Assembly: GCF_000235445.1 (NCBI RefSeq)
Contig: NZ_JH378829.1
Span: 1 to 30,047, forward strand
Length of the DNA: 30,047 nt
Origin: Johnsonella ignava ATCC 51276
Lineage (GTDB): Bacteria; Bacillota; Clostridia; Lachnospirales; Lachnospiraceae
Direction: 5' to 3'
In this document: one piece after another, positions 22,281 through 29,109 of the stretch
Layout: every line of letters starts with the position of its first letter
How positions within the stretch are numbered: the first letter of the stretch is position 1
The notes under the pieces: generated by a model
Databases searched by the model: none
What the model saw: the letters and a program-made list of their open reading frames with translations, nothing else
What the model was told of the DNA's origin: nothing
Position numbers and translations under genes: made by a program

Positions 22281-23355
22281 TGTATTCTCCCTCCTTATCC
22301 AACCTATTCGCCATATCTATCTGTTTGTTGGGAAACATATGACTGTAATCCATCAACACCTTTATGCTCTCATGTCCTGTTCTTGCTGCAATATCAACAG
22401 GTGTAAAACCCATTTCGATAAGCAGCGATATATGGCTGTGTCTCAGTGCGTGAAGCTTGATTTTCTTAACTCTGGACTTTTTAATCCCTCTCTGCATTTC
22501 TTTGTTAAAGTAAGTTTTACACTTCGGGAAAATTTGTTCCTCATCAGAAAAGTATTCTATCTTTAAGAAATAATCTTGAAGTTCTTTGATTAGAAAATCC
22601 GAAAGTATGATTGTCCGCTTACTTTTTGGTGTTTTTGGATCGGTAATGACTTCTTCTCCGTTAATTCTCTGTGCTGATTTGCTGATTCTCATTGTCTTTT
22701 TCTCAAAGTTAAAATCTCCTTTTGTCAAAGCTCTGAGTTCACCCAAACGAATTCCCGTCCAATAAAGCAGTTCAAAAGCATAAAATGAAATGTCCTTGTC
22801 CTTAACAGCTTCTATAAACTGCAAGTATTCCTCTTTCGTCCAAAATGCCACTTCCTCATCACTCTTCTGCTTTCCGATTCGTCCTGTTATCTTGCAAGGA
22901 TTCTGTTTTAATCCGTAGTACTTGACCGCATGATTGAACATACAGCTAAGTTGTGCATGGATCGATTTCAGGTAAGTTGGCTTGTACACTTCTCCTTCCG
23001 CATTTTCAATATTCAAAAGTACATTATGCCATTTCTTAACGACTACAGGCTTTATCTCGCTGACTTTCATTCCTGTGAAAAACGGGAGTATTTTCGTTCT
23101 TATCATATGCTCCTTTGTCATCCAAGTATTAAGCCTTACAGTTCCAATCACATCGGATTTATACAGTTCAAAATAATCTTCAAATAACATATTGAGAGAA
23201 CCTGACATTTTAACCGTGAAATTCCTCTCATACGCTATTGCATCCTTCTTGGTTTCAAACCCTCTCTTCAGCTTTCTTCTGCTTTCTCCATCCCAGTCTT
23301 TGTAATAGAATGAAACGAACCATTTTCCGCTTTTTTCGTCCTTATATGCCGGCAC
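22252..23355 (-). CDS. int: ICE tyrosine integrase
   Basis: This 367-residue site-specific recombinase has a GTG start that overlaps the excisionase stop by one base. An AP2-like arm-binding domain (GKWFVSFYYKDWDGESRRKL, 10-29) is followed by a core-binding domain (about 55-160). The catalytic domain has Arg203 (TGIRLGEL), His302 and Arg305 (LHALRHSH), His328 (RTGHESI) and Tyr337 (MDYSHMF) in the standard order. The protein is complete and should be active. It inserts and excises the element with the adjacent small DNA-binding protein. No matching pair of att repeats could be identified by eye. Confidence 0.95.
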   Translation of the reverse strand: MPAYKDEKSGKWFVSFYYKDWDGESRRKLKRGFETKKDAIAYERNFTVKMSGSLNMLFEDYFELYKSDVIGTVRLNTWMTKEHMIRTKILPFFTGMKVSEIKPVVVKKWHNVLLNIENAEGEVYKPTYLKSIHAQLSCMFNHAVKYYGLKQNPCKITGRIGKQKSDEEVAFWTKEEYLQFIEAVKDKDISFYAFELLYWTGIRLGELRALTKGDFNFEKKTMRISKSAQRINGEEVITDPKTPKSKRTIILSDFLIKELQDYFLKIEYFSDEEQIFPKCKTYFNKEMQRGIKKSRVKKIKLHALRHSHISLLIEMGFTPVDIAARTGHESIKVLMDYSHMFPNKQIDMANRLDKEGEYSESTEISKL

Positions 23356-23540
23356 TATTCTTCCTCCTTTGCTTTGTAGATTTGTTCCATAAAGTATTTC
23401 TTATTGATTTTTCCTCTAAGGATAAGAAAGCCGTGTTCAGCAAGTTGCTCATTCATATCTCGGATGATCTTATAAGCCTGTTGCTGCGAAATATTTAGTA
23501 AATCGGCAACCTCTTTTGAATTAAGAAATAATTTTTCCAT
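23355..23540 (-). CDS. xis: Excisionase-like helix-turn-helix protein
   Basis: The 61 residues are mostly a winged helix-turn-helix of the excisionase type: LFLNSKEVADLLNISQQQAY, then KIIRDMNEQLAEHG and ILRGKINKKYF. It overlaps the integrase start by one base, the standard xis-int arrangement, and is the first gene behind a consensus promoter. It probably directs excision and bends DNA at the att sites. CCCCC-rich sequence in the top strand gives the GGGGGAAAG ribosome binding site before the ATG. Confidence 0.8.
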   Translation of the reverse strand: MEKLFLNSKEVADLLNISQQQAYKIIRDMNEQLAEHGFLILRGKINKKYFMEQIYKAKEEE

Positions 23541-23593
23541 CGTACTTTCCCCCTTTCTTTCCAGAAACTTATTTGTTTCTGTTTCTATTTTAG

Positions 23594-23622
23594 ATTATAA
23601 GTAGCTTTTTTGTTTCTGTCAA
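23594..23622 (-). promoter_or_regulatory. Consensus promoter for xis-int
   Basis: On the minus strand TTGACA (23617-23622), 17 bases, TATAAT (23594-23599): an exact sigma-A consensus. It lies about 55 bases before the xis ATG. Such a strong promoter needs repression in the integrated state, consistent with the flanking half-sites. Confidence 0.88.
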
Positions 23623-23649
23623 GTCCTTTTTTTATTTTTTATTTTTCTA

Positions 23650-23678
23650 TTGAATTTTTTCTTGTTTTCGATTATAGT
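23650..23678 (+). promoter_or_regulatory. Promoter for the ICE repressor
   Basis: TTGAAT (23650-23655), 17 bases, TATAGT (23673-23678), facing right and ending 39 bases before the repressor TTG start. It is a weaker match than the opposing xis promoter. Confidence 0.72.
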
Positions 23679-23717
23679 AATAAGAGAAACAAATTTGCTC
23701 CTAAGGAGGTGATAAAA

Positions 23718-24269
23718 TTGAGTTTGGGCAAATTGATAAAGAAATTCCGTGAACTACGGAGAATCACTCAAAAAGCATTAGGAGACAGAACGCATTTAGA
23801 TGATGTTAGAATCAGACAATATGAGCTTGATATTCGCACTCCCAAAGAGGATGTTTTGGAAAATATATCTACTGCACTCCATGTAAATAAAGAGTATTTA
23901 AAAGAACCTGATTATCCCTACACGGAACATGATTTGATGAGGTTTTTGTTTAAGCTGGACGACAGCATTGAAGTCAATATAAGACCTGTTACCCTCAATG
24001 ATGAAGATCCTGAATATACTACCACAGGTATTTATTTTGGTAGTGAAGCCATTCTTAGAATTAGAGGCATGCTTGAACAATGGCAAAAAATGAAGGAAAA
24101 ATACGAAAATAATGAAATTACAAATGAAGCATATGAGGATTGGAAGGCAAATTATCCCGACAGTCTAAAAAAAGATTATGTTCCTTTTGAAGAAAGTAAT
24201 CTCAAGCGCTTTCATAACTCTATGTCAGTCAAAGTCCCACCGGATCAGTCAAAGTCCCACCGGAAATAA
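23718..24269 (+). CDS. XRE-family ICE repressor
   Basis: This 183-residue regulator has an N-terminal Cro/CI helix-turn-helix (LGKLIKKFRELRRITQKALG, then DVRIRQYELDIRTPKEDVLE, residues 3-50). An acidic C-terminal part of unknown fold ends in VKVPPDQSKSHRK. The start is TTG 23718, set by AAGGAGGTG 6 bases upstream; a longer frame exists but would begin before the promoter. It is divergent from xis-int and probably represses it and itself through the GTTTCT half-sites. No RecA-type self-cleavage motif or ImmA-like protease is visible, so the inducing signal is unknown. The last codons carry a 20-bp tandem duplication. Confidence 0.85.
   Translation: MSLGKLIKKFRELRRITQKALGDRTHLDDVRIRQYELDIRTPKEDVLENISTALHVNKEYLKEPDYPYTEHDLMRFLFKLDDSIEVNIRPVTLNDEDPEYTTTGIYFGSEAILRIRGMLEQWQKMKEKYENNEITNEAYEDWKANYPDSLKKDYVPFEESNLKRFHNSMSVKVPPDQSKSHRK
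24225..24264. repeat. 20-bp tandem duplication at the repressor 3' end
   Basis: TCAGTCAAAGTCCCACCGGA occurs twice back to back (24225-24244 and 24245-24264). The stop codon follows within 5 bases. The unit is not a multiple of three, so the second copy is read in a different frame and sets a new C-terminus. It is GC-richer than its surroundings and lies near the probable element end, so a recombination site is possible. Confidence 0.85.
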
Positions 24270-24281
24270 AATAAACACAAA

Positions 24282-24336
24282 AAAGCACATAACTGAAAGA
24301 TTTTTTGGTCTTAAAGTCATGTGCTTTATTTTTATT
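24282..24336 (+). terminator. Terminator after the ICE repressor
   Basis: AAAGCACAT (24282-24290) pairs with ATGTGCTTT (24319-24327), extended inside by ACT/AGT, and is followed by ATTTTTATTG. It lies just past the repressor stop. It marks the right limit of the regulatory region. Confidence 0.75.
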
Positions 24337-24382
24337 GTATTACACATTCATTGAATTATTGCTTTATCATATTTACAAGGAT

Positions 24383-24781
24383 TCACATGCATCCTCCTAA
24401 AGTAAGTATTACTATTGTATGTTTATATCCTTTATTCTTATTGCTGCACTCCATGACAATAAAATAATCACTATCATTCTCATCCTTTACAACGATACCT
24501 TGGGAATAATCAGTTTTCCAAAGTGGTTTAACACCATAATATTTAGCCACCAATTCGTTCGTTGGATTTGGGGCTTCCACACTGAATCCATTTTCAAATA
24601 ACCATGCATGATAATTTTTAAGTGCTGGAGGATAACCCATTATCTTAAAGGACATCATAATTGATTGTTGAAATTCTATTTCTTCTAAAAGATTAATTAC
24701 ATACTTCTCAGTAGGATTAAGTCTGTATCCATCGACCGACATTTCGTTTTCTATGCTGTCATTAAGATTAATTTTTTTCAT
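24383..24781 (-). CDS. Unrecognised 132-residue partner of the DUF4365 protein
   Basis: I do not recognise this protein. The start ATG 24781 has GGAGAG 4-5 bases upstream; an in-frame extension lies inside the upstream gene. It is acidic with no membrane segment. The N-terminal half looks helical (YVINLLEEIEFQQSIMMSF) and the C-terminal half is beta-rich (SQGIVVKDENDSDYFIVMEC, HTIVILTLGGCM). It starts 19 bases after the DUF4365 stop on the same strand, so the two are almost certainly one operon. Size and position suit an immunity or regulatory partner; that is a guess. Confidence 0.6.
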   Translation of the reverse strand: MKKINLNDSIENEMSVDGYRLNPTEKYVINLLEEIEFQQSIMMSFKIMGYPPALKNYHAWLFENGFSVEAPNPTNELVAKYYGVKPLWKTDYSQGIVVKDENDSDYFIVMECSNKNKGYKHTIVILTLGGCM

Positions 24782-24800
24782 ATTTCTCTCCGTAATATTA

Positions 24801-25760
24801 TTATTCTTCTGGTACTGCCTTTGTATAGGGTTGTTCTTTTGATATATAATCATCTATGGTTAAAAATGATCTGCCCAACTCGTTTATACTTAAAGTCAAC
24901 ATATATTCAGCTACTTCTCCTGAATAGTCAATGCTACGCATAGGATTTAATTTTTTTCGAAATTCTTCAAATGAATCTCCAACAATAAGCCATTCTTCAT
25001 CTTCTTTATCATAATAACAATGATATTCACGCCACAATGATTCGTCTTCTTCCATATAAAAATCTTCATCAGCTTCAAAATCTGCCCAAGGGAACAACTT
25101 AGGAAAAACTTCAGTGTAAGGGGTAAAAGGAAAATAATATGGATATGAATATCTCTTTTCATTTTCTCCATCATCAACAATCAATTCTGTCTTTCCTTTG
25201 CCACTACTCTTGTGTATCCATTCTGTTGAATGAAGTTTAACTGTTCCGCCATCTTTAATAATCTGGATGAATTTCTTTTGAGATAACAAAAAGTTATAAT
25301 TTAAAACATGTTTTGGTAGGTTGGTAAAAGAAAGAAGTTTTTCATTTGATGAATGATTTAAAAATGACTGAGCAGTAGGAACTTTAACAAAAAAGCCCTT
25401 ACCTCTACCTCCTTTTGTTCTTTCAATAGTTTTATCAGTTAATTTCTGCCAAATGCACATATCATCATCTGGATTATATAAAACTACAATGCACGGTAAG
25501 GAATTTGTAGTCCAATAATTATATTGTCTATCATTTATATCTCTAAAAACTATATAATCATCTTTTTTATCCCTAAACCAACTGGAACCTGATTTAATTT
25601 GCAATGCTAAAAGTTGTCTGTTCTTGCCAGACTCGTCAACAAATTCCATATGAGCATCAATGCCGATATCATCAACTGGTTGTTCTCTAAATATCCATTT
25701 ATTACGTACAGCAATTTCAGCACAATGATGAATCCCTATGCGTTCAATTGTATTCGCCAT
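24801..25760 (-). CDS. DUF4365 protein (PD-(D/E)XK nuclease-like)
   Basis: This 319-residue protein has an N-terminal DUF4365 domain (about 5-160). It shows EQPVDDIGIDAHMEF (26-40) followed by LLALQIKSGSSWF (50-62); D35, Q54 and K56 sit where PD-(D/E)XK nucleases carry their metal and catalytic residues. The rest of the domain (YIVFRDINDRQYNYWTT, CIVVLYNPDDD) is as in the family. Residues 160-319 form an acidic, uncharacterised C-terminal region (YMEEDESLWREYHCYYDKED). AAGGAGGTG precedes the ATG. DUF4365 proteins occur in defence islands and toxin-like contexts; the exact activity is unknown. The companion gene at 24383-24781 completes the unit. Confidence 0.75.
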   Translation of the reverse strand: MANTIERIGIHHCAEIAVRNKWIFREQPVDDIGIDAHMEFVDESGKNRQLLALQIKSGSSWFRDKKDDYIVFRDINDRQYNYWTTNSLPCIVVLYNPDDDMCIWQKLTDKTIERTKGGRGKGFFVKVPTAQSFLNHSSNEKLLSFTNLPKHVLNYNFLLSQKKFIQIIKDGGTVKLHSTEWIHKSSGKGKTELIVDDGENEKRYSYPYYFPFTPYTEVFPKLFPWADFEADEDFYMEEDESLWREYHCYYDKEDEEWLIVGDSFEEFRKKLNPMRSIDYSGEVAEYMLTLSINELGRSFLTIDDYISKEQPYTKAVPEE

Positions 25761-26296
25761 AAAAACACCTCCTTTTTTATGTTATTAGGTAATTATCAAT
25801 ATATAAATAGTTTTAAGAATAGTAAGATATCACCGGCATTAGAAATTCAGAGCTTCGCTTTTATTGACTTATACTAAATCCACAAAAGCTTCCCACCTAA
25901 ACGATAGAAGGCTTTAAAGAATTCACCTAAATTCAACAACTCCCTTTTGAACCTATTATTTCAGCTTTTTAGTATCAAAATAGTATCACTCAAGAGTTTT
26001 TTGCTCCTGCAAAACGCCGAAACGCTGTATTTTCAACCGTTATATAACAGAAACATATTTGTTGCTGTTACTCCAACTCTATTCACAATACTTTGAGCTA
26101 TCGTTTTTATATTACTTTACTGTACTATATTATACTGATTTTAACTTTTGATGTCCATATTTTTTCTTTTACCGCTTTTTTGTACTCAAAATGCACTCAG
26201 TCAAATACTATACAATATGATATTTCAAAAATATATTCCTATATATACCTTTATCTACATACTTACCGTATCTTCCGTAGATTACAATATACACAC
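25761..26296. other. 536-bp gap without a gene
   Basis: Both strands are full of stops and I find no supported gene. On the minus strand, 25876 to about 25950 reads KRELLNLGEFFKAFYRLGG then KLLWI before a stop, which could be the tail of a lost gene. Two loosely related motifs, AGTATCACTCAAGAG (25981-25995) and ACTCAAAATGCACTCAG (about 26184-26200), lie 200 bases apart. The DUF4365 promoter must be at the left side. This would be a reasonable place for an element boundary. Confidence 0.4.
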
Positions 26297-26995
26297 CTAA
26301 AAAGCTTTATATGAAATTTTTTTGTTTTTTAAATAGTTGTCTAAGTCAACCCTTAGCCCATCCGTCAATTTATTCCAAGTAGAGAGTAATGTATATTGAT
26401 TTTCAGTGATTCTTTTTCTAACAGTCTTCAAAACCTTGTTAGGAACATCCCCAGACAAAACTTCACCATCTATAATTGATATACTTGCATTCCTATCGCC
26501 ATAAAACTCTATATGCACATGTGGCACATTATGCTTGCCTCTTTCCTTAGAATACATACGATATTTAACTCCATCTTCGGCATCAAGTACGTAACCTGCT
26601 TGATGTGAATATATTAAGTAAATTAATATTTTACTTTTATCTATTTTTAACCTGTCCAATAATGACAAAAAATTTAAAGATAAGTCATCTACTCCAAATA
26701 ATATGTCATCTTGTAGAATCCATAGTGGAAGCGGCCCATATTCAAATGCAGAATCATAAAAAAATCCCAAATATCTGAATAATTCTTTTACAAGTTCATC
26801 TATCGTGTCATTTTCTTCATAATCAAATTCAAATTCACCTTTTGAATACTTATTGAAATTTAATCTAGCCTCTTCATCATTTGTTCTTCTTGCAACGCTA
26901 AATTCTGGTACTGCTATTCCTGGAGAATTAGAAGTGTATATATCTTTATAATTATCAAAAGCTACATTATATTCTACTTTAATTTTACATTTCAT
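26297..26995 (-). CDS. DUF4160-containing protein with a novel N-terminal region
   Basis: The C-terminal part (about 150-232) matches DUF4160: GKHNVPHVHIEFYGDRNASI, then SIIDGEVLSGDVPNKVLKTV and a closing LLSTWNKLTDG. DUF4160 proteins are normally short (about 80-90 residues) and often sit next to DUF2442 proteins in toxin-antitoxin-like pairs. Here 232 residues include an unrecognised N-terminal domain (LVKELFRYLGFFYDSAFEYG, DLSLNFLSLLDRLKID), and no DUF2442 gene is adjacent. The ribosome binding site is weak (AAGGGAATG). The gene stands alone between two AT-rich gaps. Function unknown. Confidence 0.65.
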   Translation of the reverse strand: MKCKIKVEYNVAFDNYKDIYTSNSPGIAVPEFSVARRTNDEEARLNFNKYSKGEFEFDYEENDTIDELVKELFRYLGFFYDSAFEYGPLPLWILQDDILFGVDDLSLNFLSLLDRLKIDKSKILIYLIYSHQAGYVLDAEDGVKYRMYSKERGKHNVPHVHIEFYGDRNASISIIDGEVLSGDVPNKVLKTVRKRITENQYTLLSTWNKLTDGLRVDLDNYLKNKKISYKAF

Positions 26996-27138
26996 TATAT
27001 TTCATTCCCTTATTTTTACTTATATTCCAGTAACATTCCATACTTAGTATTCTTATACTTTATATATTTTCACATTAGTTTATGAATAATCAATATTAAA
27101 ATTATTTTATTTAGTAATCTTGGTACAGAAAAATATAC

Positions 27139-27336
27139 TTATTTTTCTTCAATTCTACAATTCTCAATCGCATACTCCAAGAATACACCAATAAGTTCAT
27201 TACGGCTATACCCTGTCCGTGTAGAGATATTGTCAAGTTTTGAAACTATTTCTTCTTTAATACGAATAGAGAATGTCCTATATCCATCGTCACCTTTTGC
27301 TCGTTTGGGTTTTATAATCAAATCTTTATTTGCCAT
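27139..27336 (-). CDS. Ribbon-helix-helix (CopG/Arc-type) regulator
   Basis: These 65 residues carry a basic N-terminal arm (KDLIIKPKRAKGDDGYR) and then a ribbon-helix-helix fold: TFSIRIKEEIVSKLDNISTR, then TGYSRNELIGVFLEYAIENC. The start ATG 27336 has AGGAGGTGG 6 bases upstream; an extension to 27357 would run through the operator. Such proteins act as dimeric repressors of small operons. A palindrome, CCTAAAC-ATA-GTTTAGG at 27349-27365, overlaps its own ribosome binding site and abuts the divergent promoter, so it probably controls itself and the genes from 27424 onwards. Confidence 0.82.
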   Translation of the reverse strand: MANKDLIIKPKRAKGDDGYRTFSIRIKEEIVSKLDNISTRTGYSRNELIGVFLEYAIENCRIEEK

Positions 27337-27348
27337 ATATAACCACCT

Positions 27349-27365
27349 CCTAAACATAGTTTAGG
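27349..27365. promoter_or_regulatory. Operator palindrome for the ribbon-helix-helix regulator
   Basis: CCTAAAC and GTTTAGG are perfect 7-bp arms around ATA. The site covers the regulator's ribosome binding region and ends one base before the -35 box of the divergent promoter at 27367. Assignment to the regulator is inferred from position. Confidence 0.6.
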
Positions 27366-27366
27366 T

Positions 27367-27395
27367 TTGAAAAGTTGTGAAATATATGTTATAAT
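27367..27395 (+). promoter_or_regulatory. Promoter of the rightward accessory cluster
   Basis: TTGAAA (27367-27372), 17 bases, TATAAT (27390-27395), ending 28 bases before the ATG at 27424. It is a near-consensus sigma-A promoter. Confidence 0.82.
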
Positions 27396-27423
27396 TTATG
27401 TTATAAATTGCATGAGGTGAAAT

Positions 27424-27783
27424 ATGACTTTAAAAAAGGAAAACTACGAAACTTTGAGAGACGTTGCCCAATTCAGTTTTGAAGAATGCTACGCTGGCTT
27501 GAATACCCTTTTATATAACGAGCCGAATTTCAGAGCCTTTGTCGAACGAAAATACCGCTTAAAAGCCTATAAAGAAGAGGGGGAATTTTACATGACGGCA
27601 AATGAACGCTTTTTTCATACCATAGGCTTTATAGACGCGGTAATATGGTTAGAGCGTTCCGGATATATTTTACAGGATAACCCTTATGTATGTAAAACAC
27701 TTCAAGACAATGGTGTAGGCTCTCCCGCATGGAAAATGCTCAACGGATTAGCTAATATCGTTGAATACGGCGATGATGAATAG
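27424..27783 (+). CDS. Unrecognised 119-residue soluble protein
   Basis: First gene of the rightward cluster; I do not recognise it. It is acidic and mostly helical, with an N-terminal FSFEECYAGLNTLLYNEPNF segment, a central NERFFHTIGFIDAVIWLERS and a C-terminal GSPAWKMLNGLANIVEYGDD. There is no signal peptide or membrane helix. GAGGTG lies 4 bases before the ATG. Codon use is more mixed and GC-richer than in the ICE operon, hinting at a different origin. It is probably controlled by the divergent ribbon-helix-helix regulator. Confidence 0.65.
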   Translation: MTLKKENYETLRDVAQFSFEECYAGLNTLLYNEPNFRAFVERKYRLKAYKEEGEFYMTANERFFHTIGFIDAVIWLERSGYILQDNPYVCKTLQDNGVGSPAWKMLNGLANIVEYGDDE

Positions 27784-27820
27784 TAAAATTAAATTATTGA
27801 TTTGAAAAGGAGTAGCTTTT

Positions 27821-28414
27821 ATGGAAAATCATAGCGGTAAAATATTAAAAATACTATTATTTTTCGGTGTATTCGGATATCTGCAATATTATGATTATAG
27901 CCGTGGAGCTTTCAAACTTGGCACTGTCACAGGCGGGTTAATGATGGCTTCGGCAGTATATTTGATTGTGTCCCTCTTTGGAATAATCTTAAATCTATCC
28001 AGAAACTATATAATAGCTATTTTCGGAACAGGCGCACTTGCTTTATTCCTTGCTTTTAAACTGGACGAAATCATCTCCAAGGTCTCTTGGCTTAATGAAA
28101 CGATTGTTGTGGTTATTTTGATAATTTTTGCAGTGCTGTGCATTGCCAAGGATTTTTCTATCCTTAAGCCTAAACAGACTATTTCACCATATTCACCAAG
28201 CGATTTTGCTGATACAAGTACACCTTTTGACGAAGCAGACCCAAACCAAACTATGCGTGCGAGTATGAAAGCAGATCCTCAATCTGTTCTCAATCTATCC
28301 AATATGTTAGAAGAACAATGGGGACGCAAGCCCAGCTATGATGAAGTTATGGACTTTATTGACCATTTAGCTATTCCTGAAAATGAGAAAGAATATGAAA
28401 ATGAGGGGAGATAA
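27821..28414 (+). CDS. Unrecognised four-helix membrane protein
   Basis: This 197-residue protein has hydrophobic segments at about 9-23 (KILLFFGVFGYLQYY), 36-56 (TGGLMMASAVYLIVSLFGII), 62-79 (NYIIAIFGTGALALFLAF) and 93-109 (ETIVVVILIIFAVLCIA). A cytoplasmic-looking tail of about 85 residues follows and includes MLEEQWGRKPSYDEVMDFID. AAAAGGAG precedes the ATG by 8 bases. It lies 37 bases after the previous gene in the same operon. I do not recognise the family. The tail suggests protein-protein contacts. Confidence 0.65.
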   Translation: MENHSGKILKILLFFGVFGYLQYYDYSRGAFKLGTVTGGLMMASAVYLIVSLFGIILNLSRNYIIAIFGTGALALFLAFKLDEIISKVSWLNETIVVVILIIFAVLCIAKDFSILKPKQTISPYSPSDFADTSTPFDEADPNQTMRASMKADPQSVLNLSNMLEEQWGRKPSYDEVMDFIDHLAIPENEKEYENEGR

Positions 28415-28420
28415 CACTTT

Positions 28421-28723
28421 ATGTATAAAAATATAATTGATGTCCGCAAGGACACCCCGCAGGATAAACTAAAAACATTGGCAGGGATAGCGGACAGGGC
28501 TTTTGATAATCGTGCAGGAAAAGTTGACAACACAAGCGATACACCTTATCGTTTTATATACAGAGCCGATGAAAAGCTGTTCGTGTGTCTTCAATTAGGC
28601 ATGCTCACTTTAGAAAAGAATACGAACTTTTTGCCTTATGTAAGTGCGTGGATTTGGATTGATGAGAATGACCCCGACGAAAATGAAGATATATTGGCTG
28701 AAATCCAAACTTCGATAAATTGA
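28421..28723 (+). CDS. Small protein, tandem paralogue 1
   Basis: This 100-residue unrecognised protein begins MYKNIIDVRKDTPQDKLKTL and contains RAFDNRAGKVDNTSDTPYRF and WIWIDENDPDENEDIL. It has mixed alpha/beta character and no membrane segment. It is clearly paralogous to the next gene (28783-29094), with a 68-bp block identical in DNA (28498-28565). It starts 6 bases after the membrane-protein stop with GGGGAG upstream. Function unknown. Confidence 0.65.
   Translation: MYKNIIDVRKDTPQDKLKTLAGIADRAFDNRAGKVDNTSDTPYRFIYRADEKLFVCLQLGMLTLEKNTNFLPYVSAWIWIDENDPDENEDILAEIQTSIN
28498..28565. repeat. 68-bp block identical to 28872-28939
   Basis: The stretch from GGCTTTTGATAATCG to TATACAGAG is identical in both paralogues, while the sequence on either side diverges strongly. 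A second shared stretch, TTGGATTGATGAGAATGACC, lies downstream in each gene. Recent gene conversion, or selection on this segment, would explain the sharp edges. Confidence 0.88.
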
Positions 28724-28782
28724 TACCAAGAACATGCTACATGTGAGGGTTTTATCAACACAAGGTTGAAAGAATATATAAC

Positions 28783-29094
28783 ATGAATAATTTTTATTAT
28801 AGAATAGTAATAGATGTTTGCAAGGACACCTCAAAAGAAAATTTGATAATGTTGGAAGAATTAGCAAATAAGGCTTTTGATAATCGTGCAGGAAAAGTTG
28901 ACAACACAAGCGATACACCTTATCGTTTTATATACAGAGGGAGTGACAGTGAATATGCTTGCCTTGAAGTAGGTATGCTTATTTTGAAAAAGCAATCTAA
29001 TTTCTTACCGTATTTGGAAGCATGGAATTGGATTGATGAGAATGACCCCACCGAAAGTACCGATTTATTAAAATTATTCACAAAAAAATCTTGA
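28783..29094 (+). CDS. Small protein, tandem paralogue 2
   Basis: This 103-residue paralogue of the preceding gene keeps VIDVCKDTSKENLIMLEELA at the N-terminus, the identical AFDNRAGKVDNTSDTPYRF core, and WNWIDENDPTESTD near the end. The ribosome binding site is weak (AAGGTTGAAAG well upstream), so it may be translated less well than copy 1. It probably arose by duplication; the 59-base spacer has no clear promoter. Function unknown. Confidence 0.62.
   Translation: MNNFYYRIVIDVCKDTSKENLIMLEELANKAFDNRAGKVDNTSDTPYRFIYRGSDSEYACLEVGMLILKKQSNFLPYLEAWNWIDENDPTESTDLLKLFTKKS
28872..28939. repeat. 68-bp block identical to 28498-28565
   Basis: Second copy of the identical segment, inside paralogue 2; its 5' base is 374 bp from that of the first copy. 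Confidence 0.88.
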
Positions 29095-29109
29095 GGTGAA
29101 TTTATAGCT

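Larger units (their letters stand above)
23563..23690. promoter_or_regulatory. Repressor half-site array between xis and repressor genes
   Basis: Five GTTTCT/AGAAAC hexamers occur here: 23563-23568, 23575-23580 and 23581-23586 (downstream of the xis start point), 23612-23617 (against its -35 box), and 23685-23690 (downstream of the repressor promoter). The first two form an inverted repeat with a 6-base spacer. Their placement over both divergent promoters is what a phage-like repressor switch needs; binding is inferred. Confidence 0.55.

Noticed and set aside
23610..23717. A longer repressor start upstream of 23718
   Set aside because: The extension covers the promoter itself and lacks a ribosome binding site, while AAGGAGGTG is ideally placed before TTG 23718.
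2000..24400. A matching direct repeat pair (attL/attR) for the ICE
   Set aside because: I compared the 1930-2185 region with the DNA after the repressor by eye and found no shared run long enough to support att sites.
24947..25180. A 77-codon minus-strand frame inside the DUF4365 gene
   Set aside because: Alternate frame of a well-supported gene; composition is a shifted reading of the acidic C-terminal region.
26093..26314. A 73-codon plus-strand frame in the 26-kb gap
   Set aside because: Tyr/Ile-rich low-complexity peptide, no ribosome binding site, and it runs into the DUF4160 gene on the other strand.
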